A stretch of 64,000 nucleotides of DNA from Heritagella_A intestinalis (GTDB lineage Bacteria > Bacillota > Clostridia > Oscillospirales > Acutalibacteraceae), in contig CAJFQF010000010.1 of NCBI GenBank assembly GCA_904418995.1, forward strand, positions 1 to 64,000. Direction: 5' to 3'. Positions within the stretch are counted from its first letter, which is position 1. Every line of letters begins with the position of its first letter. Position numbers and translations under genes: made by a program. Shown in pieces: positions 26,061-35,793 of the stretch. The notes under the pieces were generated by a model. The model searched no databases, was not told where the DNA came from, and saw nothing but the letters and a program-made list of their open reading frames with translations.

Positions 26061-29000
26061 TCAGAAAAAGCTCATCTGGCTGCTGTCCGGCAGACCGCCC
26101 AGGGCCCCTGCCTCCCGCAGAGTATCGATCACCGCCCGGGAAACCTTGGAACGGGCTTGCAGGTCATCGATGGAGATGTAAGGCCCGCCGTCATTTTTGG
26201 CTTCCTCCAAGCTGACGGCGGCGGCCTCCCCTACGCCGCTGAGGGACGAGAAGGGCAACCGGAGTTTGCCGTCCTCCACCAGGAACTTTTTAGCGGCGGA
26301 ACGGTACAAATCCACCGGGAGCACCTCAATGCCCCGGGCCAGCATTTCATTGACAATTTGCAGGGTGGAATAGGCGGCTTCCTCCTTGGCGCTGGCCTCC
26401 TTGCCCTTCATGTTGATTTCCGTCATTTTCTGCCGAACAGCGTCCCGGCCGCGGGCTACTACCGCCCCGTCAAAGTCCTCGCCTCGGACGGAGAAGTAAG
26501 CGGCATAGTACTCCACAGGGCGGTGTACCTTGTACCACCCCAGCCGCAGAGCAGAAATCATATAGGCCGCCGCGTGGGCCTTGGGGAACATGTACTTGAT
26601 TTTCAGACAGGAATCAATGTACCATTCCGGCACGTTGTGGTCCCGCATGGCCTGCTTATGCTCATCGGTGAGAAGCTTGGGGGCCTTGCCCTTTCGGACG
26701 ATTTCCATAATCTTAAAGGCCATTTTCGGCTCCAACCCCTTGAGCATCAAGTACGTCATAATACTGTCACGGGTACCGATTACCTCGGAAATGGTGCAGG
26801 TGCCGTTTTTAATCAAATCCTGGGCGTTGCCCAGCCACACGTCTGTGCCGTGGGAAAGGCCGGAAATTTGCAGCAGGTCGGAGAAGGTTCGGGGATTGGA
26901 ATCCACCAGCATCTGGCGGACAAAGGGGGTGCCCAGCTCTGGCAGAGAGAAAGTGCCGGTGGTGGAGTCGATGTCCTCCGGCTTGACTCCTAGGGCCTTG
27001 GTGGAGTGGAACAGGGACATGACCTCCGGGTCGCTCATAGAGACATTCATCACGGGAATGCCGGTGTACTCCTCCAAATAGTGGTAGATGGTGGGCACAT
27101 CATGGCCCAGCTCATCTAGCTTACAGATGGTATCGTGGATGGAGTGGAAGTCGAAGTGGGTGGTAATGTTGTCGGACTTCTGGTCGTTGGCGGGATGCTG
27201 CACCGGACAGAACTCGTAGATGTCGTGGCCCTTGGGCACAACCACCATGCCGCCAGGGTGCTGGCCGGTGGTGCGCTTAATGCCCGTGCAGCCAATGGCC
27301 AGCCGCTGCTCCTCCGCCCGGCGCAGGGGGATGCCTCGCTCTTCGGCATACTTCTTCACAAAGCCCAGAGCGGTCTTGTCCGCCACGGTGGCGATGGTGC
27401 CGGCCTTGAACACGTTGTCCTTGCCGAAAAGGGTCTCGGTATACCGATGGGCGCTGGACTGGTATTCCCCGGAGAAGTTCAGGTCGATATCCGGGGTCTT
27501 ATCGCCGTCAAAGCCCAGGAAGGTTTCAAAGGGAATGGTGTGGCCGTCCCGCTCATAGTCTGTGCCGCAGACCGGGCACTTTTTCGGCGGCAGGTCAAAG
27601 CCGGAGCCATAGCTGCCGTCGGTGATGAATTCACTGTGCTTGCAGTTGGGGCAGAGATAGTGGGGCTCCAGGGGATTGACTTCGGAAATCCCCGCCATAC
27701 TGGCCACAAAGGATGAACCAACCGAACCACGGGAGCCCACCAGATAGCCATGGGCCTCGGAGTCCGCCACCAGCTTTTGAGCGGTCATATACAGCACCGA
27801 GAAGCCGTGCTTATTGATGGAGTCCAGTTCCCGCTTCAATCGCTTTTCCACAATTTCCGGCAGGGGGTCGCCGTACTTTTCCTTAGCCCGCTCCCAGCAC
27901 ATGGCGTTCAGCTGCTCCTCTGCTCCATCAATAAAGGGCGGATATACGCCCTCGGGAATGGGCCGGACAATGTCGATGGAATCCGCAATTTTGTTCGTGT
28001 TTTCCACTACTACCTCGTAGGCCTTTTCCTCCCCCAGATACCGGAATTCTTCCAGCATTTCCGCGGTGGTGCGCATATATAGGGGAGCCTGCTCCGAAGC
28101 GTCGTCAAAGCCCTGGCCGGCCATGAGGATTTCCCGGTATTTGGCGTCCTTGGGGTCCATGAAGTGGACATCACCGGTAGCCACTACGGGTTTATTCAGC
28201 TTTTCGCCCAAACGCACAATGGTACGATTAAAGTCCATGAGCTCCTCCTCGCTGGAAGCGGAGCCGTTACGGAGCATAAACCGGTTATTCCCCAGGGGCT
28301 GGATTTCCAGATAGTCATAGAAGGAGGCGATTTCACACAGCTTCTCCCAAGACTCGTGGCGCAGGATGGCTCGGAACAGCTCACCAGCTTCGCAGGCGCT
28401 GCCGATGAGCAGCCCTTCCCGGTGCTCCATGAGGACGCTCTTGGGAATCCGGGGACGCTTATAGAAGTAATCCAAATGGGCGTAGGAAATGAGCTTATAC
28501 AGGTTCCGCAGGCCCGTCTGGTTCTGCACCAGGATAATCTGGTGGAAGGTGGGCAGCTTTTTGGGGTCGCCTCCGGCCAGGGAGGTGTTAATGGCTGAAA
28601 TCTCCTTGGTTCCGGTATCCTCTCTCAGGCGCACCAGCAGAATTTTGAAGATTTCCGCCAGAACTTTGGCGTCATCGCAGGCCCGATGATGGTTAAAGGG
28701 CGGCAGTTTCAGATATTCAGCCACGGTATCCAGTTTGCAGTTCTTAATATCCCGGAGCATGGAACGGCACATGGGGACGGTATCGATATACGTATAGGGG
28801 AACTCCAGGCCGCTGCGCTTGGAAGCCGCTCGCATAAAAGAAGTGTCGAATTCCGCATTGTGGGCCACTAAAACAGGGTTCCCTTCCCCGCAGAAGGCGA
28901 AAAAGGCTTCCAGAGCTTCCTTTTCCGAGGGGGCGTCCTGGACCATACTGTCGGTGATGCCGGTGAGCTCGGTAATTTTGGCGGGGACAGGACGTTCCGG

Positions 29001-30434
29001 ATTGACAAAGGTATCAAAACTGTCGATAATCTCCCCGTTTTTGATGCGCACCGCGCCGATTTCCGTCATGCGGTCATTGCTGGCGCTGAAACCCGTGGTT
29101 TCAATATCAAAGGCGATAAATTCCCCGTCAAAGGGCATTTCCTGCTGGCCGGTAACGGCCGGAACCATATCGTTGACAAAATAGGCCTCCACGCCGTAGA
29201 TGACCTTCATCTCCCCGCCGTCCTTGCGGATGGCCTCTACGGCGTTCATGGCGTCGGGGAAAGCCTGGGCCACGCCGTGGTCGGTGATAGCGATGGCCTT
29301 CTGCCCCCAACGGAAAGCCCGGTTAATCAGGTCGCCGGCCGGCGTCATGCCGTCCATACTGGACATATTGGTGTGCAGATGCAGCTCCACCCGCTTGACT
29401 TCCGCATCGTCCACTATCTTCAGCTGTTCCACCGAGGCGATGGCCCGGGGGCGCATCACGTCCTCGTGGTCGTATTTATCGTATTCCACATTGCCGCGGG
29501 CCAGGATGCTCATGCCCTTTTTCAGAGTATCCAACAGCTTGCACTGCTTAATGTCCTGAATGACTTTCAGAGAAATAGAGCTGGTATAGTCCGTGATATT
29601 GATGGTATAGATTTTCCGGCTCTTGTCCCGGGTTTCCTTGCTCTCAATGGAGAAGATTTCTCCCCAAACACAGGCGCTGCCAATATCAGGGGTGACCTTT
29701 TCAATGGGGATAGGCGCGGCCCGGCCCATACGGCCCAGAATATCCTTAGCAGTATCCGGCAGGATGGTGGGATACAGGTTCTCCGCCGAACGCACACTCA
29801 CCGACCGGGGCGGGCCCTCCTTCTTTTTGGAAGAAGCGCGGGCAGGACGTTCCTCCATCATGGCCTCATACTGGGCCACCTCTTCCACAACCGCTTCCCG
29901 GCGTCGAGCTTCCTCTTCCCGTTTCACCGCCTCTACCTGGACAGACTCTCCCAGTTCCAGAGAAAGCCGCCCTTCAAACTTCACAGGAATGGTGACGTTA
30001 AATTCTTCGGCGATCAGGTTGGAAAGGGCTTCGTCCAGGCGCCGGGCTATCAGCAGGTCGTGGCCGCCGTGACACAGGGAGACCCAGAAGGTGTGCTCCC
30101 GAACCTGGGCGGTGGCATCTTTAAAACAGCCGTTGACATTGGCGTCCCGGCGCTTCAGCTCCATGGCCAGGCTGGGGAAATACTCCGCGGTGAAGGTCTC
30201 CTCCGGATACCGGGGATGAATCATGGCCCGGCCAAGCTCCAAGGGGGAGTTCTCCAAGAGCCTCTCCGCCCGAAAAAGAGTCGTCCGCTCCACTGGCTTG
30301 GAGAAAGCCACCACCACCTCCAGCCAGCGCCTTTCCCTTTCCACTCGGACAGAGCGCACTTCTCCCTGCCGCACTTCTTCGGGCAGGGAGGCGCAGTCAA
30401 TATGGTTTGCAAATAACGATTCAAAGCTCTTCAC
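26061..30434 (-). CDS. polC: DNA polymerase III PolC-type alpha subunit
   Basis: 1457 residues from a GTG (VKSFESLF) preceded by GGAAGG; an open frame extends 20 codons further without a ribosome site. Domain order is that of Gram-positive PolC: an N-terminal domain and OB fold, a PHP domain starting VELHLHTNMSSMDGM (about 350), an inserted DnaQ-like proofreading exonuclease FIAFDIETTGFSASNDRMTE (about 440), and the polymerase core with catalytic PDIDLNFSGEY (about 980). A zinc-binding Cys cluster (CPNCKH...CPVCG) precedes the catalytic motif. It is the main replicative polymerase and the last gene of the dxr-rseP-ispG run. Confidence 0.97.
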   Translation of the reverse strand: MKSFESLFANHIDCASLPEEVRQGEVRSVRVERERRWLEVVVAFSKPVERTTLFRAERLLENSPLELGRAMIHPRYPEETFTAEYFPSLAMELKRRDANVNGCFKDATAQVREHTFWVSLCHGGHDLLIARRLDEALSNLIAEEFNVTIPVKFEGRLSLELGESVQVEAVKREEEARRREAVVEEVAQYEAMMEERPARASSKKKEGPPRSVSVRSAENLYPTILPDTAKDILGRMGRAAPIPIEKVTPDIGSACVWGEIFSIESKETRDKSRKIYTINITDYTSSISLKVIQDIKQCKLLDTLKKGMSILARGNVEYDKYDHEDVMRPRAIASVEQLKIVDDAEVKRVELHLHTNMSSMDGMTPAGDLINRAFRWGQKAIAITDHGVAQAFPDAMNAVEAIRKDGGEMKVIYGVEAYFVNDMVPAVTGQQEMPFDGEFIAFDIETTGFSASNDRMTEIGAVRIKNGEIIDSFDTFVNPERPVPAKITELTGITDSMVQDAPSEKEALEAFFAFCGEGNPVLVAHNAEFDTSFMRAASKRSGLEFPYTYIDTVPMCRSMLRDIKNCKLDTVAEYLKLPPFNHHRACDDAKVLAEIFKILLVRLREDTGTKEISAINTSLAGGDPKKLPTFHQIILVQNQTGLRNLYKLISYAHLDYFYKRPRIPKSVLMEHREGLLIGSACEAGELFRAILRHESWEKLCEIASFYDYLEIQPLGNNRFMLRNGSASSEEELMDFNRTIVRLGEKLNKPVVATGDVHFMDPKDAKYREILMAGQGFDDASEQAPLYMRTTAEMLEEFRYLGEEKAYEVVVENTNKIADSIDIVRPIPEGVYPPFIDGAEEQLNAMCWERAKEKYGDPLPEIVEKRLKRELDSINKHGFSVLYMTAQKLVADSEAHGYLVGSRGSVGSSFVASMAGISEVNPLEPHYLCPNCKHSEFITDGSYGSGFDLPPKKCPVCGTDYERDGHTIPFETFLGFDGDKTPDIDLNFSGEYQSSAHRYTETLFGKDNVFKAGTIATVADKTALGFVKKYAEERGIPLRRAEEQRLAIGCTGIKRTTGQHPGGMVVVPKGHDIYEFCPVQHPANDQKSDNITTHFDFHSIHDTICKLDELGHDVPTIYHYLEEYTGIPVMNVSMSDPEVMSLFHSTKALGVKPEDIDSTTGTFSLPELGTPFVRQMLVDSNPRTFSDLLQISGLSHGTDVWLGNAQDLIKNGTCTISEVIGTRDSIMTYLMLKGLEPKMAFKIMEIVRKGKAPKLLTDEHKQAMRDHNVPEWYIDSCLKIKYMFPKAHAAAYMISALRLGWYKVHRPVEYYAAYFSVRGEDFDGAVVARGRDAVRQKMTEINMKGKEASAKEEAAYSTLQIVNEMLARGIEVLPVDLYRSAAKKFLVEDGKLRLPFSSLSGVGEAAAVSLEEAKNDGGPYISIDDLQARSKVSRAVIDTLREAGALGGLPDSSQMSFF

Positions 30435-30473
30435 AGGCGACCTTCCTTTTCCTGATTTCTCATAAGCCGAATA

Positions 30474-30516
30474 CGCCGCCTCCGGCTGCCTCAAGAGGCT
30501 TCTTCCGAAGGCGGCG
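30474..30516 (-). other. Intercistronic hairpin between ispG and polC
   Basis: A 12-base inverted repeat (cgccgcctccgg / ccgaaggcggcg, one mismatch) lies between the ispG stop and polC start. No T-run follows it on the minus strand. It may stabilise the upstream transcript or reduce read-through to polC. Confidence 0.45.
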
Positions 30517-30521
30517 TGCCG

Positions 30522-31568
30522 TCATAACTTTTCGATTTCCTCCATCAAAGCGTCTACCAAGCCGGTTTCCGGCACCTTGCAGAGAATCTGTCCTTTTTTA
30601 AAGAGCAGGCCTTCCCCATCGCCGCCGGCAATGCCAATATCCGCTTCCCGGGCCTCCCCAGGGCCGTTGACCACGCAGCCCATTACTGCCACGGTAATGT
30701 CCTTCTGGCAGTTTTGCAGCCGTTTTTCCACTTCGCCGGCAATGGCGATGAGGTCAATACGGGTGCGCCCGCAGGTGGGGCAGGACACCAGCTTTGGCCC
30801 ATGCTGCAGCCCCAAGGCCTTGAGAATATCCCGGGCGGCGGACACTTCTTCCTCTGGGTCAGCCGTCAGGGAAACCCGGATGGTATCCCCAATGCCCCGC
30901 TGGAGCAGGCTGCCAATACCGATGGCGGATTTGACAAGCCCCATCCGGGCGGTGCCTGCCTCGGTGACCCCCAGATGCAGGGGATAATCGCAGGCCTCAG
31001 AAGCCAGCTCATAAGCCCGAATCATTTTATCCACACGGGAGGACTTCATGGACAGAACAATGTCCGTAAAATCAAACTTTTCCAAAAGGGAAGCGTGATA
31101 GAGAGCGCTCTCACACAAGGCTTCCGGAGTGGGGCTGCCGTATTTGGCCAGAATCTCCTTTTCCAGGGAACCGGAATTCACCCCAATGCGGATGGGAATC
31201 CCCCGGCGGCGGCATTCATCCGCTACGGCCTTGACGTGCTCGTCGGAGCCGATGTTCCCCGGATTGATGCGGATTTTATCCACCCCTGCTGCCGCGGCCT
31301 CCAAGGCTAAGCGGTAGTCAAAGTGGATATCCGCCACCAACGGGATGGAAATCGCCTCTTTAATTGCGGGAATCAATGCTACGGCCTCCCGATTAGGGAT
31401 AGCTGCCCGGAGGATCTGGCAGCCGGCCTTTTCCAGCCGCACTGCCTGGTCCACGCTTCCGGCAATATCCGTAGAGGGTACGCTGAGCATGGACTGCACC
31501 GTTACCGGCGCACCTCCGCCAATGGCTACTTTTCCCGCCCAGACCTGCCGGGTCTTGTGTCTCTCCAT
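30522..31568 (-). CDS. ispG: 4-hydroxy-3-methylbut-2-enyl diphosphate synthase
   Basis: 348 residues. A TIM-barrel front (VQSMLSVPSTDIAGSVDQ, LVADIHFDYRLAL, IRINPGNIG) precedes a C-terminal iron-sulfur domain with the three cluster cysteines in CPTCGR and MGCVVNGPGEA. It converts MEcPP to HMBPP, the penultimate step of the MEP isoprenoid pathway, using a 4Fe-4S cluster and reduced flavodoxin or ferredoxin. GGGGAAG precedes the ATG. Together with dxr and uppS in the same unit it supplies undecaprenyl phosphate for the wall. Confidence 0.96.
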   Translation of the reverse strand: MERHKTRQVWAGKVAIGGGAPVTVQSMLSVPSTDIAGSVDQAVRLEKAGCQILRAAIPNREAVALIPAIKEAISIPLVADIHFDYRLALEAAAAGVDKIRINPGNIGSDEHVKAVADECRRRGIPIRIGVNSGSLEKEILAKYGSPTPEALCESALYHASLLEKFDFTDIVLSMKSSRVDKMIRAYELASEACDYPLHLGVTEAGTARMGLVKSAIGIGSLLQRGIGDTIRVSLTADPEEEVSAARDILKALGLQHGPKLVSCPTCGRTRIDLIAIAGEVEKRLQNCQKDITVAVMGCVVNGPGEAREADIGIAGGDGEGLLFKKGQILCKVPETGLVDALMEEIEKL

Positions 31569-31607
31569 TTACTACTTCCCCTTTCCCTTTCCTTACAAAT
31601 GCCTGGG

Positions 31608-32696
31608 TCAGCCTCCCAAGCCGTGGCCGTTAAACAGCCGCACAATATCGTTAAAGGCCACCAACACCATCAAGCCCATGAGGAGCACAAAGCCTGCGGC
31701 GTGTACCCATCCCTCATACTTGGGATTGATGGGCTTGCGGCGGATCCCTTCGATAATCAGGAATACCAGCCGGCCGCCGTCCAAAGCGGGCAAGGGCAGC
31801 AGGTTTAAAATCCCCAGGTTTACGGTTAGAATCACCATAATCATCAGGATATTATTCAGCGCCGTGACAAATCCGGTCTCCAACCCCATGGCTGCCGCCT
31901 GGCTGATCACCTGGGCCATGCCTACCGGGCCCGCCATCTCGTTGAGGCCGAACCGGCCGGTAACCAGCCCCACCAGGCTCACCCACACCATTTTCACCAT
32001 GGACCAGGTGTCGGTGAAGGTCTTTTGCAATACGGTTCCCACATTTCTCTCTAAGGGCATGACATAGAAGTCCAGGGTTACTACCTGCTGGCCGTCCTGC
32101 TCCGTGGTTTGCAGCTGAATATCGTTGAACTCCATGAGCTGTCCATCCCGGTCCACCTGGATATCCACCGAATCGGGATCGGCCAGGGCCAGGGCAAAGG
32201 ACAAATCCCGGTCACAGTTAATGGAGTAGCCGTCAATGGAGACAAAACGGTCCCCGGCCTGCAATCCTGCCGATTCCAAAGCGGAATTTTCAGCAAATTG
32301 AGAAATCGTAGTGCTGGTATAAACGGGCTGCTGCACCAGGATAATCATCATAAAGACCAATCCCAGAAGCAGATTCATCACCGCGCCGGCAGCTACCACA
32401 ATCATCCTTCTCCACACCGGCTTATTGCCAAAGGCCTTAGCATCGTCACTTTCTTCGTCCTCACCTTCCATGGCGCAGAAGCCGCCAATGGGCAGAAGCC
32501 GCAGGGAGTAAGTGGTCTCCCCTTTTTGGAAGTGGAACAGGGTGGGCCCCATGCCTACGGCGAATTCATTGACCCGGATGCCGCAGGCTTTGGCTGTAAT
32601 AAAATGTCCGAATTCGTGAAGGGAAACAATCAGGCAGAAAAGCAGAACCGCAATAATGCCCAGTAAAATATTGATGAGAATCGTAATGGTGAACAC
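31608..32696 (-). CDS. rseP: RseP/RasP-type site-2 membrane metalloprotease
   Basis: 362 residues. The first transmembrane helix contains the zinc-binding HEFGH (SLHEFGHFITAKACGI, about 27-31), a PDZ domain follows (about 110-200), and the C-terminal helix bears NLLPLPALDGGRL, whose Asp completes the zinc site. These proteases cut membrane-embedded anti-sigma factors and signal peptides. The start is a GTG at 32696 (encoding the M of MFTITI) with only a weak ribosome site (AAATGAG) close by. No downstream ATG could keep the HEFGH helix, so I accept it. It is 28 bases after dxr. Confidence 0.92.
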   Translation of the reverse strand: MFTITILINILLGIIAVLLFCLIVSLHEFGHFITAKACGIRVNEFAVGMGPTLFHFQKGETTYSLRLLPIGGFCAMEGEDEESDDAKAFGNKPVWRRMIVVAAGAVMNLLLGLVFMMIILVQQPVYTSTTISQFAENSALESAGLQAGDRFVSIDGYSINCDRDLSFALALADPDSVDIQVDRDGQLMEFNDIQLQTTEQDGQQVVTLDFYVMPLERNVGTVLQKTFTDTWSMVKMVWVSLVGLVTGRFGLNEMAGPVGMAQVISQAAAMGLETGFVTALNNILMIMVILTVNLGILNLLPLPALDGGRLVFLIIEGIRRKPINPKYEGWVHAAGFVLLMGLMVLVAFNDIVRLFNGHGLGG

Positions 32697-32724
32697 CTCA
32701 TTTCAAAATGACAAATGCAAAGAA

Positions 32725-33897
32725 TTACCCCATGGCCCGTTCCCGTACATAGGCCCGGGCGCTGGCATCCGCCGCCAAAACTGCTTCCAGGGAATCACAA
32801 GGCACATCGGGCTGACGCTCCATGGCCTGGGTAACCAGTTCCCCGATTTCCAGGAAAGTAATCTTCCCATTCAGGAACTGCTTTACGGCTTCTTCATTGG
32901 CGCCGTTGGCAGCGGCGGGCGCCAGGCCTCCCCGGGCCAGGGCCTTCTGGCAGGCCGCCAAGCATTGGAAAGTCTCTGGGTCCGGCGGCGCAAAATGCAG
33001 GGCGCCGTATTCCGTCAGGGAGAGGCTTTTTGCCGGAGAAGGCGCCCGTCCGGGCCAAGTGAGGGCGTATTGGATGGGAACCCGCATATCCGGCACCCCC
33101 AGCTGGGCAATCACCGAGCCGTCGCAGTATTCCACCAGAGAATGCACTACGCTTTCCCGGTGAACCACCACGTCAATTTGTTCCCCGGGCATCCCGAAGA
33201 GCCAAGCGGCCTCGATAATCTCCAGGCCCTTATTCATCATGGTGGCGGAGTCAATGGTAACTTTGGCCCCCATATTCCAGTTGGGATGCCGCAGAGCCTG
33301 GTCCGGCGTAACATGGGCAAGCTCTTCCCGGGTCTTTCCGAAAAAGGGCCCACCGGAAGCCGTGAGGATCAGCCTTTTCAGGGCGCTGCCTTCCGGGTCA
33401 TGGGCCTTGGGCGGACGGCCCTGCAAGCACTGGAAAATCGCCGAATGCTCGCTGTCCACCGGCAGGATTTTAACTCCCCGCTTTTTCGCGGCCTCCATCA
33501 CCAGGGCTCCGCCGGCCACCAGGGTTTCCTTATTGGCCAGGGCCACTTCTTTCCCGGCGGCAATGGCGGCCAGCGTGGGTTCCAGCCCCACCATCCCTAC
33601 TACGGAATTGAGGACCAGATCCGCCTCCTCCAAGGAGGCCGCCTCACAGAGGCCCTCCATGCCTGCGCCGATGCGCACCGGGCAGTCGGCCACCGCCAGC
33701 TTTAATTTTTGGGCGGCAGCCTCGTCAAACACCGCGGCAAAGGCCGGCCGGAATTCCCGAATCTGCTCTTCCAGCAGCTGGATATTGGCGTTGGCCGCTA
33801 CCGCCGCCACGGAAAGGTTCCCGGGCAGACCCCGAACCACATCCAGGGCCTGGGTGCCGATAGAACCGGTGGAGCCTAAAATGGAAATCTTTTTCAT
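32725..33897 (-). CDS. dxr: 1-deoxy-D-xylulose 5-phosphate reductoisomerase
   Basis: 390 residues. The NADPH-binding ISILGSTGSIGTQALDVV opens the protein. The substrate and metal region follows with LPVDSEHSAIFQCLQG (Asp, Ser and Glu ligands), the flexible loop HPNWNMGAKVTIDSATMMNK, and the C-terminal helical domain. It catalyses the first committed step of the MEP pathway. The ATG is preceded by GGGGGAA. A 232-base gap to cdsA holds only a hairpin oriented for the plus strand, so a separate promoter for dxr-rseP-ispG-polC is possible but not seen. Confidence 0.96.
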   Translation of the reverse strand: MKKISILGSTGSIGTQALDVVRGLPGNLSVAAVAANANIQLLEEQIREFRPAFAAVFDEAAAQKLKLAVADCPVRIGAGMEGLCEAASLEEADLVLNSVVGMVGLEPTLAAIAAGKEVALANKETLVAGGALVMEAAKKRGVKILPVDSEHSAIFQCLQGRPPKAHDPEGSALKRLILTASGGPFFGKTREELAHVTPDQALRHPNWNMGAKVTIDSATMMNKGLEIIEAAWLFGMPGEQIDVVVHRESVVHSLVEYCDGSVIAQLGVPDMRVPIQYALTWPGRAPSPAKSLSLTEYGALHFAPPDPETFQCLAACQKALARGGLAPAAANGANEEAVKQFLNGKITFLEIGELVTQAMERQPDVPCDSLEAVLAADASARAYVRERAMG

Positions 33898-34103
33898 ATC
33901 GAAATCGTTTCCCCCATTTGTTTTTTCTTTGCGCTCTTGCTGTTAGAATTCCCGGAACAGACGGGCTTAACAGGGAATTCCCACTCCCTTCACTGGTATA
34001 ACATGTATGATGTGGAAAAGCCCAAACATACGGCTTTCGGAAACAAAGCGCCCTTTGCAGCAGACAGAGGCCGGCATGAAATTCATGCGGCCTCCCTGAA
34101 TGC

Positions 34104-34128
34104 GCCCCCTTTTTCCGGGGGCTTTTCT
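34104..34128 (+). terminator. Hairpin with plus-strand T-run at the cdsA 3' end
   Basis: The stem gccccc / gggggc (34104-34109 with 34117-34122) is followed by TTTTCTTTT on the plus strand, opposite to all nearby genes. It could stop antisense transcription, or it may be chance. Confidence 0.35.
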
Positions 34129-34129
34129 T

Positions 34130-34960
34130 TTATAATGGCAGGATGGGGAACACAGTGACCAGCAGATAGACAAAGGGCGACACAAAAATCACACTGTCAA
34201 ACCGGTCCAAAATGCCCCCGTGGCCGGGAATTACCTGGCCAAAATCCTTGATATGGCAACTCCGTTTGATTAAGGAGAAGCTCAAATCCCCCAAAATCGA
34301 GGTCACCGACCCGCCTACGCCGATAATGGCGAGAACCCAGTAGTTGACCTGTAAATCGGGATTCATCCAAGCAAACACCAAGCCAAAGGCCAGCATGGCC
34401 AGCACATTGACCACCAAGCCGCCTACGGCCCCCTCTACCGTCTTTTTGGGACTAATCATGGGGCACAACTTGGTCTTGCCCAAAAAGCTGCCCACAAAGT
34501 AGGCGCCAGCATCCGCCACCCAAGCGGCGCTAATGGTAATAATCACATAAAACATCCCGTGGCCGTCTGTCTCCAGGCTGCGGATAGAGGCCAAGGTAGA
34601 CAAGGCCCAGGGGATTAACAGGGACATACTGTATACCACCCCCAGCTCCCGGAAGGAGACCTCCTGGTGGTGGAACAGCAGCCCGGTAAAAATCAGCAGC
34701 GTATAAACATAGATTGCCAGCTGAAAAAAGAAAAAGTCGGGACAAAAAGGGACTGCCAGCGCGATAGCAACGCTGGGAAGGGATAGGAAATACCGTTTCT
34801 GGATGCCCAAAGCTGTAATCAGCTCCCAAAGGCCCAAAGCCCCTACCAGCGCCAAAACAATGTTTAAAGCAAAGGGAAATGAGCTGTTAAAGATCACAAT
34901 CGCCGCCACAAAGGCAACGAGCATGGCGCCGGATAGGATTCGCTGCTTCACGGTTATCAC
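34130..34960 (-). CDS. cdsA: Phosphatidate cytidylyltransferase
   Basis: About 276 residues, mostly membrane-spanning. The C-terminal signature is clear: LSFSLIKRSCHIKDFGQVIPGHGGILDRFDS, a slightly varied form of the CDP-alcohol cytidylyltransferase motif; PMISPKKTVEGAVGG lies upstream. It makes CDP-diacylglycerol from phosphatidate and CTP for phospholipid synthesis. Both candidate starts are GTG: at 34960 (MITVKQR) and three codons later (VKQRILSG, which matches the start of other CdsA proteins). Neither has a good ribosome site, and the choice is open. Confidence 0.93.
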   Translation of the reverse strand: MITVKQRILSGAMLVAFVAAIVIFNSSFPFALNIVLALVGALGLWELITALGIQKRYFLSLPSVAIALAVPFCPDFFFFQLAIYVYTLLIFTGLLFHHQEVSFRELGVVYSMSLLIPWALSTLASIRSLETDGHGMFYVIITISAAWVADAGAYFVGSFLGKTKLCPMISPKKTVEGAVGGLVVNVLAMLAFGLVFAWMNPDLQVNYWVLAIIGVGGSVTSILGDLSFSLIKRSCHIKDFGQVIPGHGGILDRFDSVIFVSPFVYLLVTVFPILPL

Positions 34961-35004
34961 ACGCTTTCATTGAATTTTGGGCCACAGGATGTGGAAAAGA
35001 CGGG

Positions 35005-35742
35005 TCATACACCGCCGAACCGGCGCTGCCTTCTGGAGAATTCGTCCAAGGCTTCCTCCAGGTCTTTGGTTTTAAAGTCCGGCCAAAGGATATCGCAGAC
35101 AATATACTCCGCATAGGCCGACTGCCACAAAAGGAAGTTAGAGGTGCGCTGCTCCCCGCTGGGACGGATAATGAGGTCCGGGTCCGGCTGGCCGCCGGTA
35201 TACAGCGCCTGGGAGAAAACTTCTTCCGTAATCTCTTCCGGCGCCATCTCGCCCTGCCGCACCTTTTCCGCCAGGTTCCGGGCCGCATGGATAATTTCCG
35301 CACGGCCGCCGTAGTTCATGGCGATGTTCAGCACCATACCGGTTTTGCAGGCGGAAGAATTCTCCACCCGCTGGATCAGCTCCCGGAGCTTCGGGGAAAA
35401 CACCGAAGTATCCCCGATAAACCGCACCCGGATGTTCTCATCCAGGAAGTCCCGCAGAGCCTCCTCCAAATACTGCTGAAAGAGCTTCATCAGGGCAGAG
35501 ACTTCCTCTTCCGGCCGCTTCCAATTCTCTGTGGAAAATGCGTATACCGTCAAATACGGGATCCCGATATTGGAGCAATAGCGGGTGATGGTCCGAAAAT
35601 TAGAGGCCCCCGCCGTATGGCCGGCAGAACGGGGCAAGCCGCGCTTTTTCGCCCAGCGCCCGTTGCCGTCCATGATAATGCCCAGATGCCGGGGCAGAAC
35701 CCGTTCCACAGGCTGCTTGTTTTCCTGTTTTCCAAAAATCAA
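35005..35742 (-). CDS. uppS: Isoprenyl (undecaprenyl) diphosphate synthase
   Basis: 245 residues of the cis-prenyltransferase fold. IIMDGNGRWAKKRGLPRSAG holds the catalytic Asp and diphosphate-binding Arg, with YAFSTENWKRP and the C-terminal RPSGEQRTSNFLLWQSAYAE. It extends farnesyl diphosphate with isopentenyl units to give the lipid carrier for peptidoglycan. The start is TTG at 35742 with CAGGAG eight bases upstream. It is 44 bases before cdsA and 51 bases after frr. Confidence 0.95.
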   Translation of the reverse strand: MIFGKQENKQPVERVLPRHLGIIMDGNGRWAKKRGLPRSAGHTAGASNFRTITRYCSNIGIPYLTVYAFSTENWKRPEEEVSALMKLFQQYLEEALRDFLDENIRVRFIGDTSVFSPKLRELIQRVENSSACKTGMVLNIAMNYGGRAEIIHAARNLAEKVRQGEMAPEEITEEVFSQALYTGGQPDPDLIIRPSGEQRTSNFLLWQSAYAEYIVCDILWPDFKTKDLEEALDEFSRRQRRFGGV

Positions 35743-35793
35743 AGCTACCGCTCCTGTCCTGTGATTTGAAAGATTCCCGGTTTCCCAAGAGGA

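Noticed and set aside
33898..34129. Small gene or RNA in the gap between dxr and cdsA
   Set aside because: Short open frames there lack ribosome sites and similarity. The only structure is a hairpin oriented for the plus strand.
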